Shown here: positions 1 through 12,302 of the stretch, in pieces
How positions within the stretch are numbered: position 1 is the first letter of the stretch
Layout: each line of letters starts with the position of its first letter
Source of the DNA: Montifringilla adamsi
Taxonomy: Eukaryota > Chordata > Aves > Passeriformes > Passeridae
Assembly (NCBI GenBank): GCA_017590115.1
Contig: JAGGNK010012892.1
Coordinates: 3,661,524 to 3,725,523, forward strand
Direction of reading: 5' to 3'
DNA: 64,000 bases
Notes under the pieces: model-generated
What the model saw: only the letters and a program-made list of their open reading frames with translations
Told to the model about the DNA's origin: nothing
Databases searched by the model: none
Translations under genes and position numbers: made by a program

Positions 1-689
1 AAAAAAACAACAAAAATGAAGCATTTTTTAGTTAATGATTTCTGGAGTAGAAAACAGATATTTTTTTCTGCTGCACTGTTTAATTGCAGAATCAACTCAA
101 TGGCAAAGGTTTTCAAGGGAAAATATAATTAGAACTGATTCAAAAAGCAAATAACTTCTGTTTCACTCCCACCAAGTAGGCAATGGCTTTAAAGCTATAT
201 TTAGGCTTTAATAAAGCCATTTCCCAATCTGAATTTTACAGTGAAAAAAACCACCAGTGTTTAAGTTAGGAAATGTGTTCTTGATCACAAGCTGGAAATC
301 TGACTAACAAGCTCCTGCTAAATGATGTTCAATGCTCTTTTCACAGTGTACAGTCTCGTCCTTCAAGTTCTTTCCTGACTTCCATCTTTTCCAAATCTCT
401 AACAAATTTATGAGAAGAGATATACAGCCCTCTCATCAGGCCAATGGCACCTGTGAGTTTTTCAAGAATCTTTCTACTATTAAGCTCCTACTCCCATGTC
501 TAGTCCTCACTTTTGAATTAATAGGAATAAACCCAACCAAAGGCAACTCCCTTTTTTCTTTTTCAGCATGACCTGTATGATTAATTTGTATTTTAGTGCC
601 AAAAACCTAACGATGTTGGACAAAACAGCTGTCATATCTTGTGCCCCAATGTTTAACATCTTTGTCAATGAATCATTGAGCAGCTTGAG
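1..689. other. AT-rich unique non-coding DNA
   Basis: No recognisable repeat or gene. A frame of 79 codons (332-571) is open on the plus strand, but it has no family resemblance that I know and is of a length expected by chance in this composition. The stretch ends where a CR1 LINE fragment begins. Confidence 0.6.
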
Positions 690-959
690 ACTGCATCTTG
701 AGTGCTGTGCCCAGCTCTGGGCCCTTCACTTCACAAGGACACTGAGGTGCTGGAGCGAGTCCAGAGAAGAGCAACTTCTGATGAAGGGTCTGGAGCACAA
801 ATCTGATGAGGAGGAAGCAACTGAGCCACCATGCCTGGAGATATTTAAAAGATGTGTAGGTGTGGCAGTCAAATATTGTTTAGTGGTGGACTCAGCAGTG
901 TCAGCTTAATGGTTGAACTCAAGGACCATAAAAGTCTTTCCCAACCTAAATGATTCCAT
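690..959 (+). mobile_element. CR1 LINE fragment, 3' end, internally deleted
   Basis: This is the 3' part of a CR1 non-LTR retrotransposon, the main LINE of birds. Two pieces characteristic of CR1 are visible. Positions 690-815 carry the end of the reverse-transcriptase region (GAGGTGCTGGAGCGAGTCC, then AGAGAAGAGCAAC and GAAGGGTCTGGAGCACAAA). Positions 825-959 carry the last coding part and 3' UTR (CTGGAGATATTTAAAAGATG, TTTAGTGGTGGACT, TTTCCCAACCTAAATGATTC). In full-length copies about 300 bp lie between these pieces, and here they are missing. The 113-codon frame across this interval is the relic of the CR1 reading frame, not a host gene. The copy is a dead, 5'-truncated insertion. The CR1 subfamily was not determined. 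Confidence 0.85.
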
Positions 960-1508
960 TTTTGTGTGAACGTCACCAAGTAAGCAGCAGAGCCAAAGGT
1001 CTCCCACAGGTGAAACAAAATGCTGTAATTACTGCCAGCCACAATTGGAAGGTTGTATTCAGATTTCCAAGCCAAAGTCATGATACAATCATTGACTGCT
1101 TAGAATCAAGTCCTTCTGAACAGTCTCACACAATAATTGAAGTTATCTACTTCAGAACATTCATCCTAATTCTTCCTCTGCTCAGGTATTCAAGAAAATG
1201 CCTGGGCATTTGAATACTCTCAGGAATCTACTGACAAAAGGAATATATTGATACAAATAAAGAGTTCTTGATGGCTAAAACAAATTATTACAAAGCGCCA
1301 AAACCAAGTATTAGTTCTTTTGCTATCTTTCATTTCTACTCATATCCTAATGCTGACAAATGATAAAGCATGACCTTTATCAGCAGATAAAGTAGATGAC
1401 ACAACAGTCATGGTTTTTAAGAAACATGTACTGAGAAAACCGAATCCTTCAGGAGAATATATGCTTTCATTTTTTTTAGTAAAATGAAAGGAACAGAAAC
1501 ACTTTTGT

Positions 1509-1573
1509 TCTGTTTGTTTGCTGTTATTTTGGTTGGGGTTCTATTTGGGATTTTTTTCTTTTTTTTTTTGCTT
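1509..1573. repeat. G/T-rich low-complexity tract
   Basis: The plus strand here is nearly all T and G (TTTGTTTGC, TTTTGGTTGGGG, then runs of up to ten T). It belongs to the same class of strand-asymmetric tract seen near 4.9, 21.3, 33.6 and, in reverse, 21.6, 52.8 and 57.1 kb. Confidence 0.6.
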
Positions 1574-4500
1574 TAATTAAAATATCACTGATTAATTCTT
1601 GGCAGACAGTGCAAGCACATTTTTACTGACATTCTGAATTACTTAAGTGAAAATTTCAAACATCCATAATTCAGAAATCTTAATTCCCTAGACATCCATT
1701 TCAACATCAAAATATTTACCCTATGTTATTTTAAAATAGCTTTCAAATTTCATTTTCATCATTAATCTATTTTTCTCTAAAGATTGCACAAAAGCCACTT
1801 TTTTTAAATGAACTTTGTAACTAGGAGAACACAGAATGCAGAATAATACAAGCTCATGGAAAGACTGAGATTATTCAGAGTCTTTGGCAACCTGGAAGTT
1901 CTTACTTTCAAGATAAATGTACTGGTTTTAGAAAAAACCAAAATTCTACAGTTGCCTGTCCCCTGGCACATTGTAACTGTAAGTGGACTGAGCAAATTAA
2001 GTTTGACCACCACTGAGCGAAATGTGCAGCTTTTAATTAGATGGCATGGGGGTGATGGCTACAGGCCTCGTGGTTAGAGCACAGTTATTGTGGCATTCAA
2101 CCTTTAGAATACTGAACAGAGCTGTGAAATGGAAAAGGGCCCAAAAATCACCTCACCACTAGAAAAGGCATTTTATCCTAAAGGTTTCTGTAGTGTTTAA
2201 GGGACTTCACAGTGGAAGTGAATAATCATCTGAAAGAGAAGAACCAGTGGACTCATCAAGATGCAAATAACAAATGAGAGGAAAGTACAAAATAAGGCAG
2301 TTCTGTTTCCACATTTCCTGAAACTGTACCAGATGGCCCAGTGCTTGCCTTTCATTAACTAGTGTGCTGGGATAAAGCTGTGTTAATTAAATCACTAAAC
2401 TACCTCTAATTCTCTGTTATTTACTAATTCAACAAATTTAATTTTTTTTTTGTTTCGTTCAATACAGCAAATTCTAATTAAGTTGAAAGGATCAATAATT
2501 AAATAAAATAGATGAATAATGATAGGTGGTTGTCTGTTACAGCATTAGCCATAAAATACAAGTTCAAGGCACAAACTAGCTCACATGGAAGGAATATTTC
2601 TCACTAAAGAGACCCCGTGGAACAAAATATTGAAGGAAGAACTTTCTAATACACTTGCTAGAGCATGACAAATGCTGCCAGCACTCTAATCGAGATGCAG
2701 GCTGCTTGGCACTGCAGCTTTTCCCTGAGATAACCTTAGATCAGGACAGGCTTCCCAGAGCCTGGCTTTGGGGCCAGCAAGGCACAGAGCCCAGCCCCAC
2801 ACCCTGGAGCAGGCAGAGGTACCGCACCGCACTCCGAGCTGCAGAGAGCACATCCAGCCTCTGCTCAGCTTCCCTTCACCTCAGCCTTGTCTGAAAAGCA
2901 GCTCCAGTGCCCACTTACCCTTTCCTCCCACGTGATCTTTGGGGAAAAATAGCCATTTGAGTGCACCAGAACAAGCCACCAGCTGTCCCTAACTACTTCT
3001 AGCAGGACTGGCAATTCCAGGGCTTATTTGAGCATTTCCCTCTGTTTTGCTCTCCACTTACAACAAGCTGTCCTGGGAGATTTGTTAGGAGCTGCTCCTT
3101 TACTCAGCCACAACCAGTTAAGTTCTTTCTTTTTCAAGACGCTAAAATCTGAGAGCCAGGAGAGAATAAAAGAAACAGATCTGTTGATTCCCATGCAAGG
3201 ACTCAGGTGGGTTTCTGGGTCCCTGCTGAGGAGGTGCAGCAGCACCAGGACAACGCTGCCCAAGCCCAGCAGGCATACAAAGTCCTGGAGCCTAGGGAGT
3301 GAGGAGCAGGAAGGAGAGGGCTGCTCCTGTTCCAGAAGGGCTAGGTCATATTGCTTAAATAATAACAGCACAGCTCAGGGTCCATGTTTATCCAACATAT
3401 TCAAATCCCTCAAACAAGCAAAACCTTTCTTGCAGTTGGGGTGCCAGACTACTTTGTAAGCAAATGCAAACTCCTCAGACAATATTAGTGAAATCACAAG
3501 AAATACTGGGATTTTTTTGTAATTCTACATGTTTTGGAAATAAGAATTGTAGAAATAAGAATTGTCAGAAAACTGACACTTCAAGGAAAAAAACCCAAAC
3601 AGAATCAAAACAATTATAATGATTACAACTGACACTCAGTGTTTGCAGTCCAGCTCCATCCATAACCTGTTCTTATTCTGTGCTACAAGGGGAAACATCC
3701 TGCCACTAAAACATATTTATACTGTCTAGTACATGAAACCAGTGCAAATTTACCCACCAATACAGAGGAATCTTCTGTCAAGAGACAGAAAACATTGTTA
3801 AGCAATGAATCCTGCTTAAATACCTATTTCCTAAAAGACAGGACTGTATTGGATGCTGTTGAGTGGACAGTGGAAATAGCACCCAGGGTTAATTACCAGT
3901 GGTTCTCTAGAGAAGAAAATATTATCAGCAGCACAGAGAATAGATAACTACTTGCTTTGGTAACAGCTGTAGCACTAATGCTCTTAGAAGGTTGGCAAAC
4001 AACCCTCCATTAAATATTCACGCCAAGTGCTCTTCTGTGTGCATGACAGGTGTAACTAACCTGTCCAGCTTCTAATCTTCCCCATATTTGCATTTATGAT
4101 TCTCAATTATATAGTTTCCTGAAACACTCCCCTGTGAATTAAGCCAGTGCCAAAGAACTGGAAGACATTCACGTTCTCTTGCACTGCAATGACAAATTAT
4201 TATTTGATTCTTAAGAAATGGTGAGATTCTAGAGGTATTTTGCTCATTAAGGAAAGCCTCAGATGTAGGGTATACATGTATAGGACATATTCACACCATT
4301 TTTCTGCTGAAGCATTAGTGAAAAGGAAAGCAAGAGCAAACAGCTGAATGACACAAAAGGATGGTTCCTTTGGACAGCTTCTCATGTGGCTGGTTGAAGA
4401 AGCTGAGTTTAGAGGAACCTGTAGGAGCCTGCTCAGGCAGATGAACAGACTGCTGAACTGTCCAGCCCTTGGATAAAGCACATGGCATTTCTTCCTCTTT

Positions 4501-4914
4501 CTGAAATGCTGCTTAGAAAGCACACTCAGTACAGGCTGAGCAATGTCCCGTGGTTGAAACACTGATTAAATCTCACACAGCCTCTCCTTCCTCTGAGCCT
4601 CAGTTCAGTCTCCAGACACCCTCCTGTCCCCAGCAGTACCAGGGCTGAGCCGGTCACTGGGGCTCACTGTTGACAAAACTCACAGAGTTACCTGAAAGTT
4701 CCTTTATGGCTGCATCCTGTGCTGATAAAAACATTGCAGAGCATCCGTTCTCAGAGTTGATGCAGAAATCTCTTTTTAACACACAGATATTTTCAGAATG
4801 ATTAAGAGGCAAACAGACCATGAAGTAGAAACCCTAACAGTTTTTATGCTGGATTGAGCTGAGATAAATAAAAGTTGTAGCCAATTTTAGTTATATTAAC
4901 TTGTTTTTCTTAAG

Positions 4915-4958
4915 TCTGGGGTTTGGTGTTTTTTTGGGTTTTTGGTTTTTTTTTTTTC
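4915..4958. repeat. G/T-rich low-complexity tract
   Basis: Runs of G and T such as GGGGTTTGGTG and TTTTTTTGGGTTTTTGG, ending in a run of about 12 T. This is simple sequence of the same type as the tract at 33.6 kb. Confidence 0.6.
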
Positions 4959-7084
4959 ATATTTACCTAATTAAGCATAAAGTCTTCATCAGAAATTTTT
5001 CTTTGGTTGGGTTACCTTATTCATTCATTTTTAGAAAGGATTGTTTAGCAAATGCATACAGGCAAAGCAAGTCCAGCGGTCAAACTCCATTCACAGTGAG
5101 ATAGCTCTTTCTTACAGAGCAGGGCTGATGCTGTATCTGATGCAGAGATGATGACACGTGGATGTGCAGATATTTACACAGAAGCAGAAAATCTTAACAG
5201 AAGCCAGCATGGAACTCACAGCACCCAAAGCAAGAGCAATTTAAATGTGCTGCTTCTCCCTCAGCCAACTCACAGTGACAAAACAAGACTGACTATTGCT
5301 TTCTGACTGGTGACATTCCTGCTCAGAGTTTCCTGTGGAAAATGACTAACCTGGATGGGTTCCTCTTGGGAAGAAATCATGGAAGGAGGTGAAAGATCTA
5401 TAATTATGCTTTCTTCTAATTGTTTATTATGCTCAAACCAAACTGCAACTCTTAACAAAAGAACTTAGGAGGTTCACAGTCTTCAAGGGATTACACTTCA
5501 CTGAATATTGAATAGCAAGCCTAAAATTTTCTTCACATATTCCAGGGCCACAGCAGCCAAGCTTAAAAAGGCTCAAAACTTATTTTCAAAACTAGGTTTT
5601 CCGTGCAGGTTGTTGGATAGGATTTTTGTCACCCGTTTATCTTTGAGATTTTCTTTGTGCAAGATAAAAGAAGAGTATATTTGATGTGTTTCCATCTTAC
5701 TACTGTTCTGGAATGAGACTATCAAGAAAGCAAGCTTGAGTGATTGGAGAATATTTGTAGCAAGTTTAGTCTGGGAGAAAAAGAATTTCTTTCTGTACAA
5801 AAAAAAAAAAAAAAGGGTCACATGAAAAACACTTCAGAAGGACAGCAACAGGCATTTGGAAAAGCACTTTACATTTCTTGTATAAGATATGTGGAAGAGG
5901 AGAATGAGAAGGTAAATAAATGTTGCTATTATTGGCATGACCTGACAGAAGGAAAAATAAGAGAGATACAATGAAATCAATCAACAAATAATTCAATTAT
6001 TGAGAAAATAATTGCATTGAACTGGCATAGTATGCACTCAAGATGTCATATTAGAAAGTCCAACACATTCCTGGGTAAATTAAATGGTCATCACACATCA
6101 TAAATTTACTCTTTAAATCTTGAACATATTTGAAGTTCTTTTAAATCTAAATCATTTAAATTTACAATAACTTATCTGGAGGCTGTTACACTATCTGTTA
6201 CTACACCAGTTAATTGATTAACATATATTATCAGGTATCAAATTTTATCTGTGCAGAATTACAGAATTAAGTTCTTCCTTTGAAACACACTTTTTGTGAA
6301 AACTTTTCCCACAATTATTAATAGAACTCCTCAAGAGCAGAAAATGCATTTTAACCCTAAATTGCCTGGTTTCTTTTTTCTTCATCTTAGACAAAGCATT
6401 TCAAGTTGCTCATTTCTACAAGACAGGTAAACAAAGGCCTAAGTAAATTATTTCAATCTACAATTTAAATGTCCAAACCCACCAATTTATCAGGGTCTGT
6501 AAAGCAATAATGAATAAATCTGCCTTAATCACAAAGTAGCCCACTCTTACTCAGCTTGGCATTTCCTGCTGTCTTTTTGGCCATCTGAATTTTGAAAGGA
6601 ATAATTATACATCTGTACAACTATCAGAAAACTGGCAATATGGAAAATTTTCCTGTATGCACCAGAGTCCAGGAATGTCACAGGCACAAAGCACTGTGGA
6701 CACCCAAACTGTCCTTGTACTCCATGTCTCATTTAGAAACCTAAGTTTCAATTAAAAGCAAGGTATTTTCTACCCTGTAACAATCTGCTTCATTAATCTT
6801 TGACCCTGTACACCCAAACTGTCAGTTGTTAAGTAAGCTGCCTGCAGTACCATTCCAATCAGATTTCTAATTCCTACAGCGGCTATTGGCTCCTTTGCAG
6901 TCTCAAATAGCTGCTTTGATTTATTTTTCCATACAGCAAGTGGAATTTTGAACTTTAGATGCCCTGCTAATAGACATGCAAAGCTCATTGGTAGTTCGGA
7001 AATAATATGTTATATTCATTAAAATATCCAAATTTTTTCACAGTATATTTTAACATAAACTTCAACACACTAAGCCAGTAAAAA

Positions 7085-7157
7085 ATTAAGAAAGTAAAAA
7101 TTCAAACCTAAGAAAGTAAATACTTCCCACATTAAGAAAGTAAAAATTCAAACCTAA
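7085..7157. repeat. Perfect 27-bp direct repeat, spacing 46 bp
   Basis: Positions 7085-7111 and 7131-7157 are identical over 27 bases (beginning ATTAAGAAAGTAAAAATTC). A partial third copy of the AAGAAAGTAAA motif lies between them at 7111-7121. This looks like local duplication by slippage or unequal exchange and contains no gene. Confidence 0.85.
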
Positions 7158-7555
7158 AGGCTGAACCCACCTTGCTACCTTTTGCTTATTCAGTCACAAT
7201 TCTCATCCATAAAATACCTCCTACCTTCAAATATTAAATGAATGTACACAACCATCCCTTACATATTTCTTTTCTGGTTCATCAAAACCCACTGGTGCTA
7301 TTTAGAGGCCAAGAGAGAAACTAAATCCACAGCCATCCTCCAGTAATTCTGCCACAACAAAGCAGATGAGAAACAGATTCTAGGAGCACCGTACACAGTA
7401 AATTAAGATGTTTATTTTCAGGAGATTCATTTTAAAGATGGATCCCACCCAAACACAAAAAAAATAGGTATCTCAGGATATGCAACACACAATGTAAAGT
7501 TTACTTTTCATAAATTCTCCATTTCCTAAATCTGTCAGACTTGTTACTGAAAAAT

Positions 7556-7597
7556 CTACTTTCCTTGAGAAATTTTCTACTTTCCTTGAGAAATTTT
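7556..7597. repeat. Perfect 21-bp tandem duplication
   Basis: A 21-bp unit (CTACTTTCCTTGAGAAATTT plus T) occurs twice head to tail with no mismatch, followed by extra T. It is a small recent duplication. Confidence 0.85.
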
Positions 7598-9106
7598 TTT
7601 CTTCATCTTCAAAGATGAAGAAACTTCCCAGACTAGTAAAACCAAATTCACTGTGGAAAGACTGCAATTTGGTAATGGCAGTTGATCCAAAATTTTATCT
7701 GCTTTCCCCATCCCTAATTGCTTATAAGGATTACAGAAGATGTTTGGGTTTGATGTTTTTTGATGCTTCATACACTAATATCTAATAAAATAATTACATT
7801 GTCAGAGGTAAATGAAACACAATCTTGTGCTAGAAGCACAGTTCCACAAACAGCAACAAAAATTAACAGTAGATGTTGAAGAATATTTTTTTTTTCTTCT
7901 AAAGAAAAATGTTACAGCACAGAAGTTTAAAAGTCTAATGCAAGTCTAATCCAAAACTCTAACCTAAGCTATTTTATTATAGTTTTCTAATTAAACTATC
8001 CCCTCATGAACCTACTAGTACCAAGAATTTTTAATGCCAAAATGCTGATTGTAAGAAAAAAATTCTTGTTTATATTTCTTCTTCACAGGTGGAATCAAGC
8101 ACTGAAGTGCACTGCTAGCTGTTTATAAACAGCTTTTGTTCAAACAAGCTAGTGCTGCAAATATTTTAATCACAGGTTGTAAAAGCAGGGAGAAAAAGCA
8201 AGTTTTGTGGTGAACAAAGCAGCCTGTCACACTATTGTGCCCTGAAGGCAAACAGAATGCTAGATGCTTTATCAAATGAAATAAAAACAGCTTGTACCTT
8301 TTTTACATTAATTGGCTCATGAGTGAACTTTAATAAATCCACAAACTCTCTTTAAAAGTTCCCTCCTAAATTTTAAGCGTTATCTTTTTATTTCAAATTT
8401 CCTTAGTTAAATGAATTCCAGAACCAACTCTGTACAGTTGCAGCCTTTTATTGCCTTTCAGTGCTTTATTCTATTTCAAAGCATTTCAAGCCAGCATGCA
8501 CACTCTTGCTCAAAATATTTTATCATTTTCCTCATGCTTCTTATTTATCTTTTCAACTGGCTCTTAGGTATGTTTTTACTTTCACAGCTTGCTCATCCAA
8601 AGGTGTATTATTTAAATGTCCTCTAAGACAGGAGTAACTATTTTGAACACAATACAAAAACAAAATGAGAAACCAGTGCAAAGCACAGATTTAAAATCCT
8701 GCTTGCTCCAAAATTTCCTGTTTCTTGTCAACAGCTGGCACATTTAGACAACCAAAGTTATCCAGTACATAAACTTCTAAAGCTACATGCCTAATTTCTG
8801 TTTAGCTTCGGATTCATCCATTATGAGGAAAAAAAATATTTTTTCCCTTATCTGCCTCTCACTGTAAGTCAATTTCCTGAACTAAACAGCTGGGAAATAA
8901 AAACACAGGTAGTCAAAACAGAGCAAGTAATAGAAATTAACTTCCACATGAACTCTAGAAAAGCAATAAGCTTATTCAGCATGGTCATAATTAGTGAAAT
9001 GGCTGAGGAAAAAAGGGGTTTTGCAAGAACTCACACACTTCTGAAATATGACATTGTAACACCCGTGGATAACACGAGTTGTGTTTAATCTCTGCAGATA
9101 CATTGC

Positions 9107-9143
9107 ATTAACACTATTGAATCTCCAATTCAATAGTGTTAAT
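9107..9143. repeat. Perfect 16-bp inverted repeat with 5-nt loop
   Basis: The arm ATTAACACTATTGAAT at 9107-9122 is followed by CTCCA and then its exact reverse complement at 9128-9143. Partial extra copies of the right-arm motif follow at once (AATTCAATAG near 9145, CCAATTCAAT near 9172). The stem is AT-rich and does not extend, so it is shorter than a typical pre-microRNA. Whether it is transcribed is unknown. Confidence 0.85.
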
Positions 9144-9333
9144 AATTCAATAGAGAAATTTTCTGGAGCTTCCAATTCAATCCTGTCACTGCTGACAAGA
9201 CCAACCACCACAATTACACTGTCTTTAAGTTAAACTATTAAAAATCACTTATTCACTGAAAGACCAAGTAAAATTCCATCTCCTATGTGAGGAAATACAT
9301 GCTTACTACCATAATGTTTTCTTTCTTTTGCAG

Positions 9334-9440
9334 AATTTCAGAAGAGTCACAGGGAGTGAGGAAAGATTTTGGAAGAGTCTGGGAATTGCTTTCCTCAAGG
9401 CTCAAAAGATTCCACATCCAACCCTATTCTTTTGTGCTGG
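9334..9440 (+). other. Exon-like interval (speculative)
   Basis: A strong acceptor-like signal (TTTTCTTTCTTTTGCAG, ending at 9333) precedes 107 bases that stay open in at least one frame. A donor-like GTAATA begins at 9441. The possible peptide (ISEESQGVRKDFGRVWEL...) resembles no family I recognise. Such combinations also occur by chance in AT-rich DNA, so this is only a weak candidate for a coding or lncRNA exon. Confidence 0.12.
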
Positions 9441-9727
9441 GTAATATTTGTCTGGCTTCCACACCTCTTCCCTACTACTCATTTTATGAGGCACTTGGCA
9501 GTAGTGTGAATTATCCCTTTATTTTTACAGTTCTGGTATGTACTTAGCAAAATTAGATGCCATTAGGTTTATAACACCACAATATACTTAGACTGCGGAT
9601 TGTAACTCTTACTATTGATTTCAATGAACAAGGAAATGACGTTTCCTTGGAGGCCCAGGACTTTGTATTTCCTTGTCTCAAAATTCCTACAAGTCTACCT
9701 GAATCCAAGTCATTTTTTAAAAGCAGG

Positions 9728-9887
9728 TGTGATGGTCTGAATTAAAATCCTGTCTCAGAAATTCCCGAGTCCCTGTGATGGGATGTGTGGCTGCTGCAGA
9801 ATTAAGTCCAGTAAGCTCATAAAGCGCTGGACTGTTTTAAGATAGAGATACTGAGGCAATAAAAGAACTTAGTTATGTTGTTTGTTG
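9728..9887 (+). mobile_element. Possible short LTR-type element
   Basis: The segment starts TGTGATGGTCTGA, contains an AATAAA polyadenylation signal at 9859-9864 close to its 3' edge, and is flanked on both sides by AGCAGG (9722-9727 and 9888-9893), which could be a 6-bp target-site duplication. Against this, the 3' end reads TTTGTTG rather than the canonical CA of an LTR, and the element would be only 160 bp. An alternative end at ...TTGAGCA (9891) restores CA but loses the flanking duplication. Confidence 0.4.
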
Positions 9888-11354
9888 AGCAGGCCTTTAA
9901 AATCAGGTAAGATTGGCACCATATGAGTTAATAGCAAAGTTTCCTACCCATTTGAGGGCTGATTTTTCTGTGCAGAGTATGAAGCCATTGCTCTCCCATG
10001 GCTTAAAACAGGGAAAAAACATACACTTTTGGACCTATGCAATTATTACTTCTTACTCATCTTCCTTACACTTTGAAGGAAAAAAAGGCATTTCCTGAAG
10101 GTAGCATTTAATGTCAGTAATCAGCAACGACTGATGTTTCCAAGACTAGTAATTTAAAATCTGCAGAAATAAACAAAATAGCTCTGTCACAGAAACATTT
10201 CAAATAGCTTTTCCTCTAATTTTAAACCAATGCAAGCCTCACATGAGTGTGTGTTTGGATCCTCACAATGGGAACATATTCATCTGCACTCCACAATTAT
10301 GCATCGGACAACCAAAGTAAATATATAACAAGTTGAGGAAACAGACAAAAAACTTAATCACAAAAAGTAAAACAACTGCTTTTCAAACACCACCTTGTGT
10401 AAAAATGTCTGCACCTTCATATATTTGTTTTTGCTGTAAAATATATGCAATACCAATTGCAAATCCATTCTAAACCCACTGTAGTCAACAAAGGAACTGT
10501 TAATGTATCACAATGACCACTGAGGAATTACTTGCTGGTTAATCCCAAATTTATGGTGGTGAGTTTATAAAAATCCTTTAAAAAATTTTTTTTAAATAAT
10601 GGTCACAACATAGCTGGCCATATGTTCAGCCGTGCTTATTTTCCATTCTATATTTGATCCCTCACCATTGTTTGAATTTCTCTGTTCATCCCCAGCTCAA
10701 TGGTGGCTGAAGGATCTAGTGTGCAGAGTTTGAAGAATCAATTTATAAGGTGATATAACTTACTAACTTCTGCATTTTTAGCTTATGACTAGAAGTGCTA
10801 TATGGGGATTTTTTTCCTGCATAGAAACATTTCCATGCTTGTTCTCTCTAATGAAGTTTATGTCATCTTGTTCATAAAATTACTCTCATGTCAAAAAGCT
10901 TGCTGGCATTAGTTAATTTTTCTTCCATTAAAATTGCTTCCCAACTTCATTAGAGTGATATTTGTTGTGCACATCAACAGCAAATTATTTTAATAATTCA
11001 GTTAAGATTTTTGCATTGTCTATTTAAATTCTTCAATACTTCCTCAATATTAAAGAAAAAAGATTCAATGCTGTCATTACTCTGTCTGTCCCAGAACAGT
11101 TGGCACTCAAATGCTTTGTCAGCCCAGAGACAGATTTACTGAATTCAGCTAAACTGGAGATTATTAAATCCCCAAACATTAATCCTCTTTATTCAACAAC
11201 GGGTTTAGAATGAAACATAAATACTCTTGTTCAAAAAATAGTGTGTGGAGTCCAAGTATGACAGAACACATCGCAGACCATTAGAGTAATTATTTAAAAG
11301 GCAAAACTCAAAGTGAAATGGTGAAGCTTTATCTGCTGGGCCCCTGCACAGTGC
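9888..11354. other. AT-rich unique non-coding DNA
   Basis: No repeat family, gene or RNA recognised. Only short chance open frames are present (the longest, 61 codons, is at 9913-10098). Confidence 0.6.
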
Positions 11355-11625
11355 AGAAGCACAGAATGGTTCAGGATAAGAGAGATGTCCAGTGGTTCCT
11401 GTAGTAAGGTTCAGCTAGAGCAGACTGCCAGGGATTCTGCCCAGTGGATATCTTGCAAGGATGGATCTTCACCACCTCTCTGGGGAGCTTGTTCCAGTGT
11501 TGATCACCCTTCAGGTGAAAAGAACTTTCAGTGTCTTCTGATGGGATTTCCCTTTTTTTTTTGATGAATGGAAGTTGCCTCTAAGATCCTGGCTCAGCTT
11601 TCTCTCTATCATCCCATGTTTGCCT
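11355..11625 (-). mobile_element. CR1 LINE 3' fragment, minus strand
   Basis: Read on the plus strand this is the reverse complement of a CR1 3' end. It begins with ACAGAATGGTTCAGGATAAG, continues with CAAGGATGGATC, CACCACCTCTCTGGGGAGC and TTGTTCCAGTGTTGATCACC, and then the degraded stretch GAAGTTGCCTCTAAGATCC. The order and spacing match the end of CR1 coding sequence plus 3' UTR. A pure T run of 9-10 bases at about 11553 interrupts the match. The left end is clear. The right limit is approximate because similarity fades. The copy is inactive. Confidence 0.75.
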
Positions 11626-12302
11626 TTCTTAGTGTCAGAAAACTGCTCCAGCCTCCAGACATTCCAAAGACCTTCCAAGAACACAATCCACCTCTCAGGT
11701 GGCAGTAACTCAGCCGTGCTATCCCTGCATCTCTTGGTAAACCCTTGGCTCTCCTCTGGGCAGCAGGCACAGCTGCACTGCCCAAAGAGCCTGTGTCCAT
11801 CCACAGCAGCACTGCAGGCAAGCCAGAGCTCCACATTTTTGTCATCAGAGCTCTGTAACTCTGCACAGGTTCCCAGTGCCCTTTGCTTCCTCAAGTGAAG
11901 CTCCACAAGCTGCCCCGCCCAGGCTGTCTCCCAGCTGTGTCTCCTCTCCTATCATGCCAGCAGCATGGCTGGCTTTATTCTGCTCTCTAAATCAGGAAGT
12001 TTGTTTCCTTTTTCTTTCCAAGATGTATAAGGCTTAACAAATTAATGAGTTGTATGAGGTACTCTGGAGGAGAGTGCTAAAGAAGCAGAATGTCAGTGAT
12101 ATTTCATCTGTAAATGCCTACTTAATGTTAATATTGGACTACATTTCCACCACCCTAAAGTATCTGTAACAAACTGTCCTAGTATTTCCAGACTGAAGCA
12201 ACAGAGTTCTTGGTCACGTTTCAATGCAAAAATACTGAGAACTAGTTCATTAGTTTGAGAAAGAATATGGCAGTATGTTTAAGCTATTCAGTAAAGAGTT
12301 AT

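Larger units (their letters stand above)
960..9727. other. AT-rich unique non-coding DNA with small local repeats
   Basis: No gene recognised. A GC-richer patch at about 2650-3420 holds open frames on both strands (115-143 codons) that match nothing I know. G/T-rich runs lie at about 1509-1573 and 4915-4960, and an A16 run at 5799-5814. Direct repeats near 7.1 and 7.6 kb and a hairpin at 9.1 kb are listed separately. An exon-like interval at 9334-9440 is discussed under findings. Confidence 0.55.

Noticed and set aside
2105..2160. CR1 3' tail on the minus strand (GAAATGGAAAAGGGCCCAAAA resembles GGTTGGAAGGGACCTTAAAG)
   Set aside because: Only a short, mismatched similarity with no supporting flanking motifs.
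3024..3459. Gene of 115-143 residues in the GC-richer patch
   Set aside because: Comparable frames exist on both strands over the same bases and neither resembles a known protein.
9107..9143. Pre-microRNA
   Set aside because: The stem is only 16 bp and does not extend, well below the length needed for Drosha/Dicer processing. The same objection applies to the 24.3-kb hairpin.
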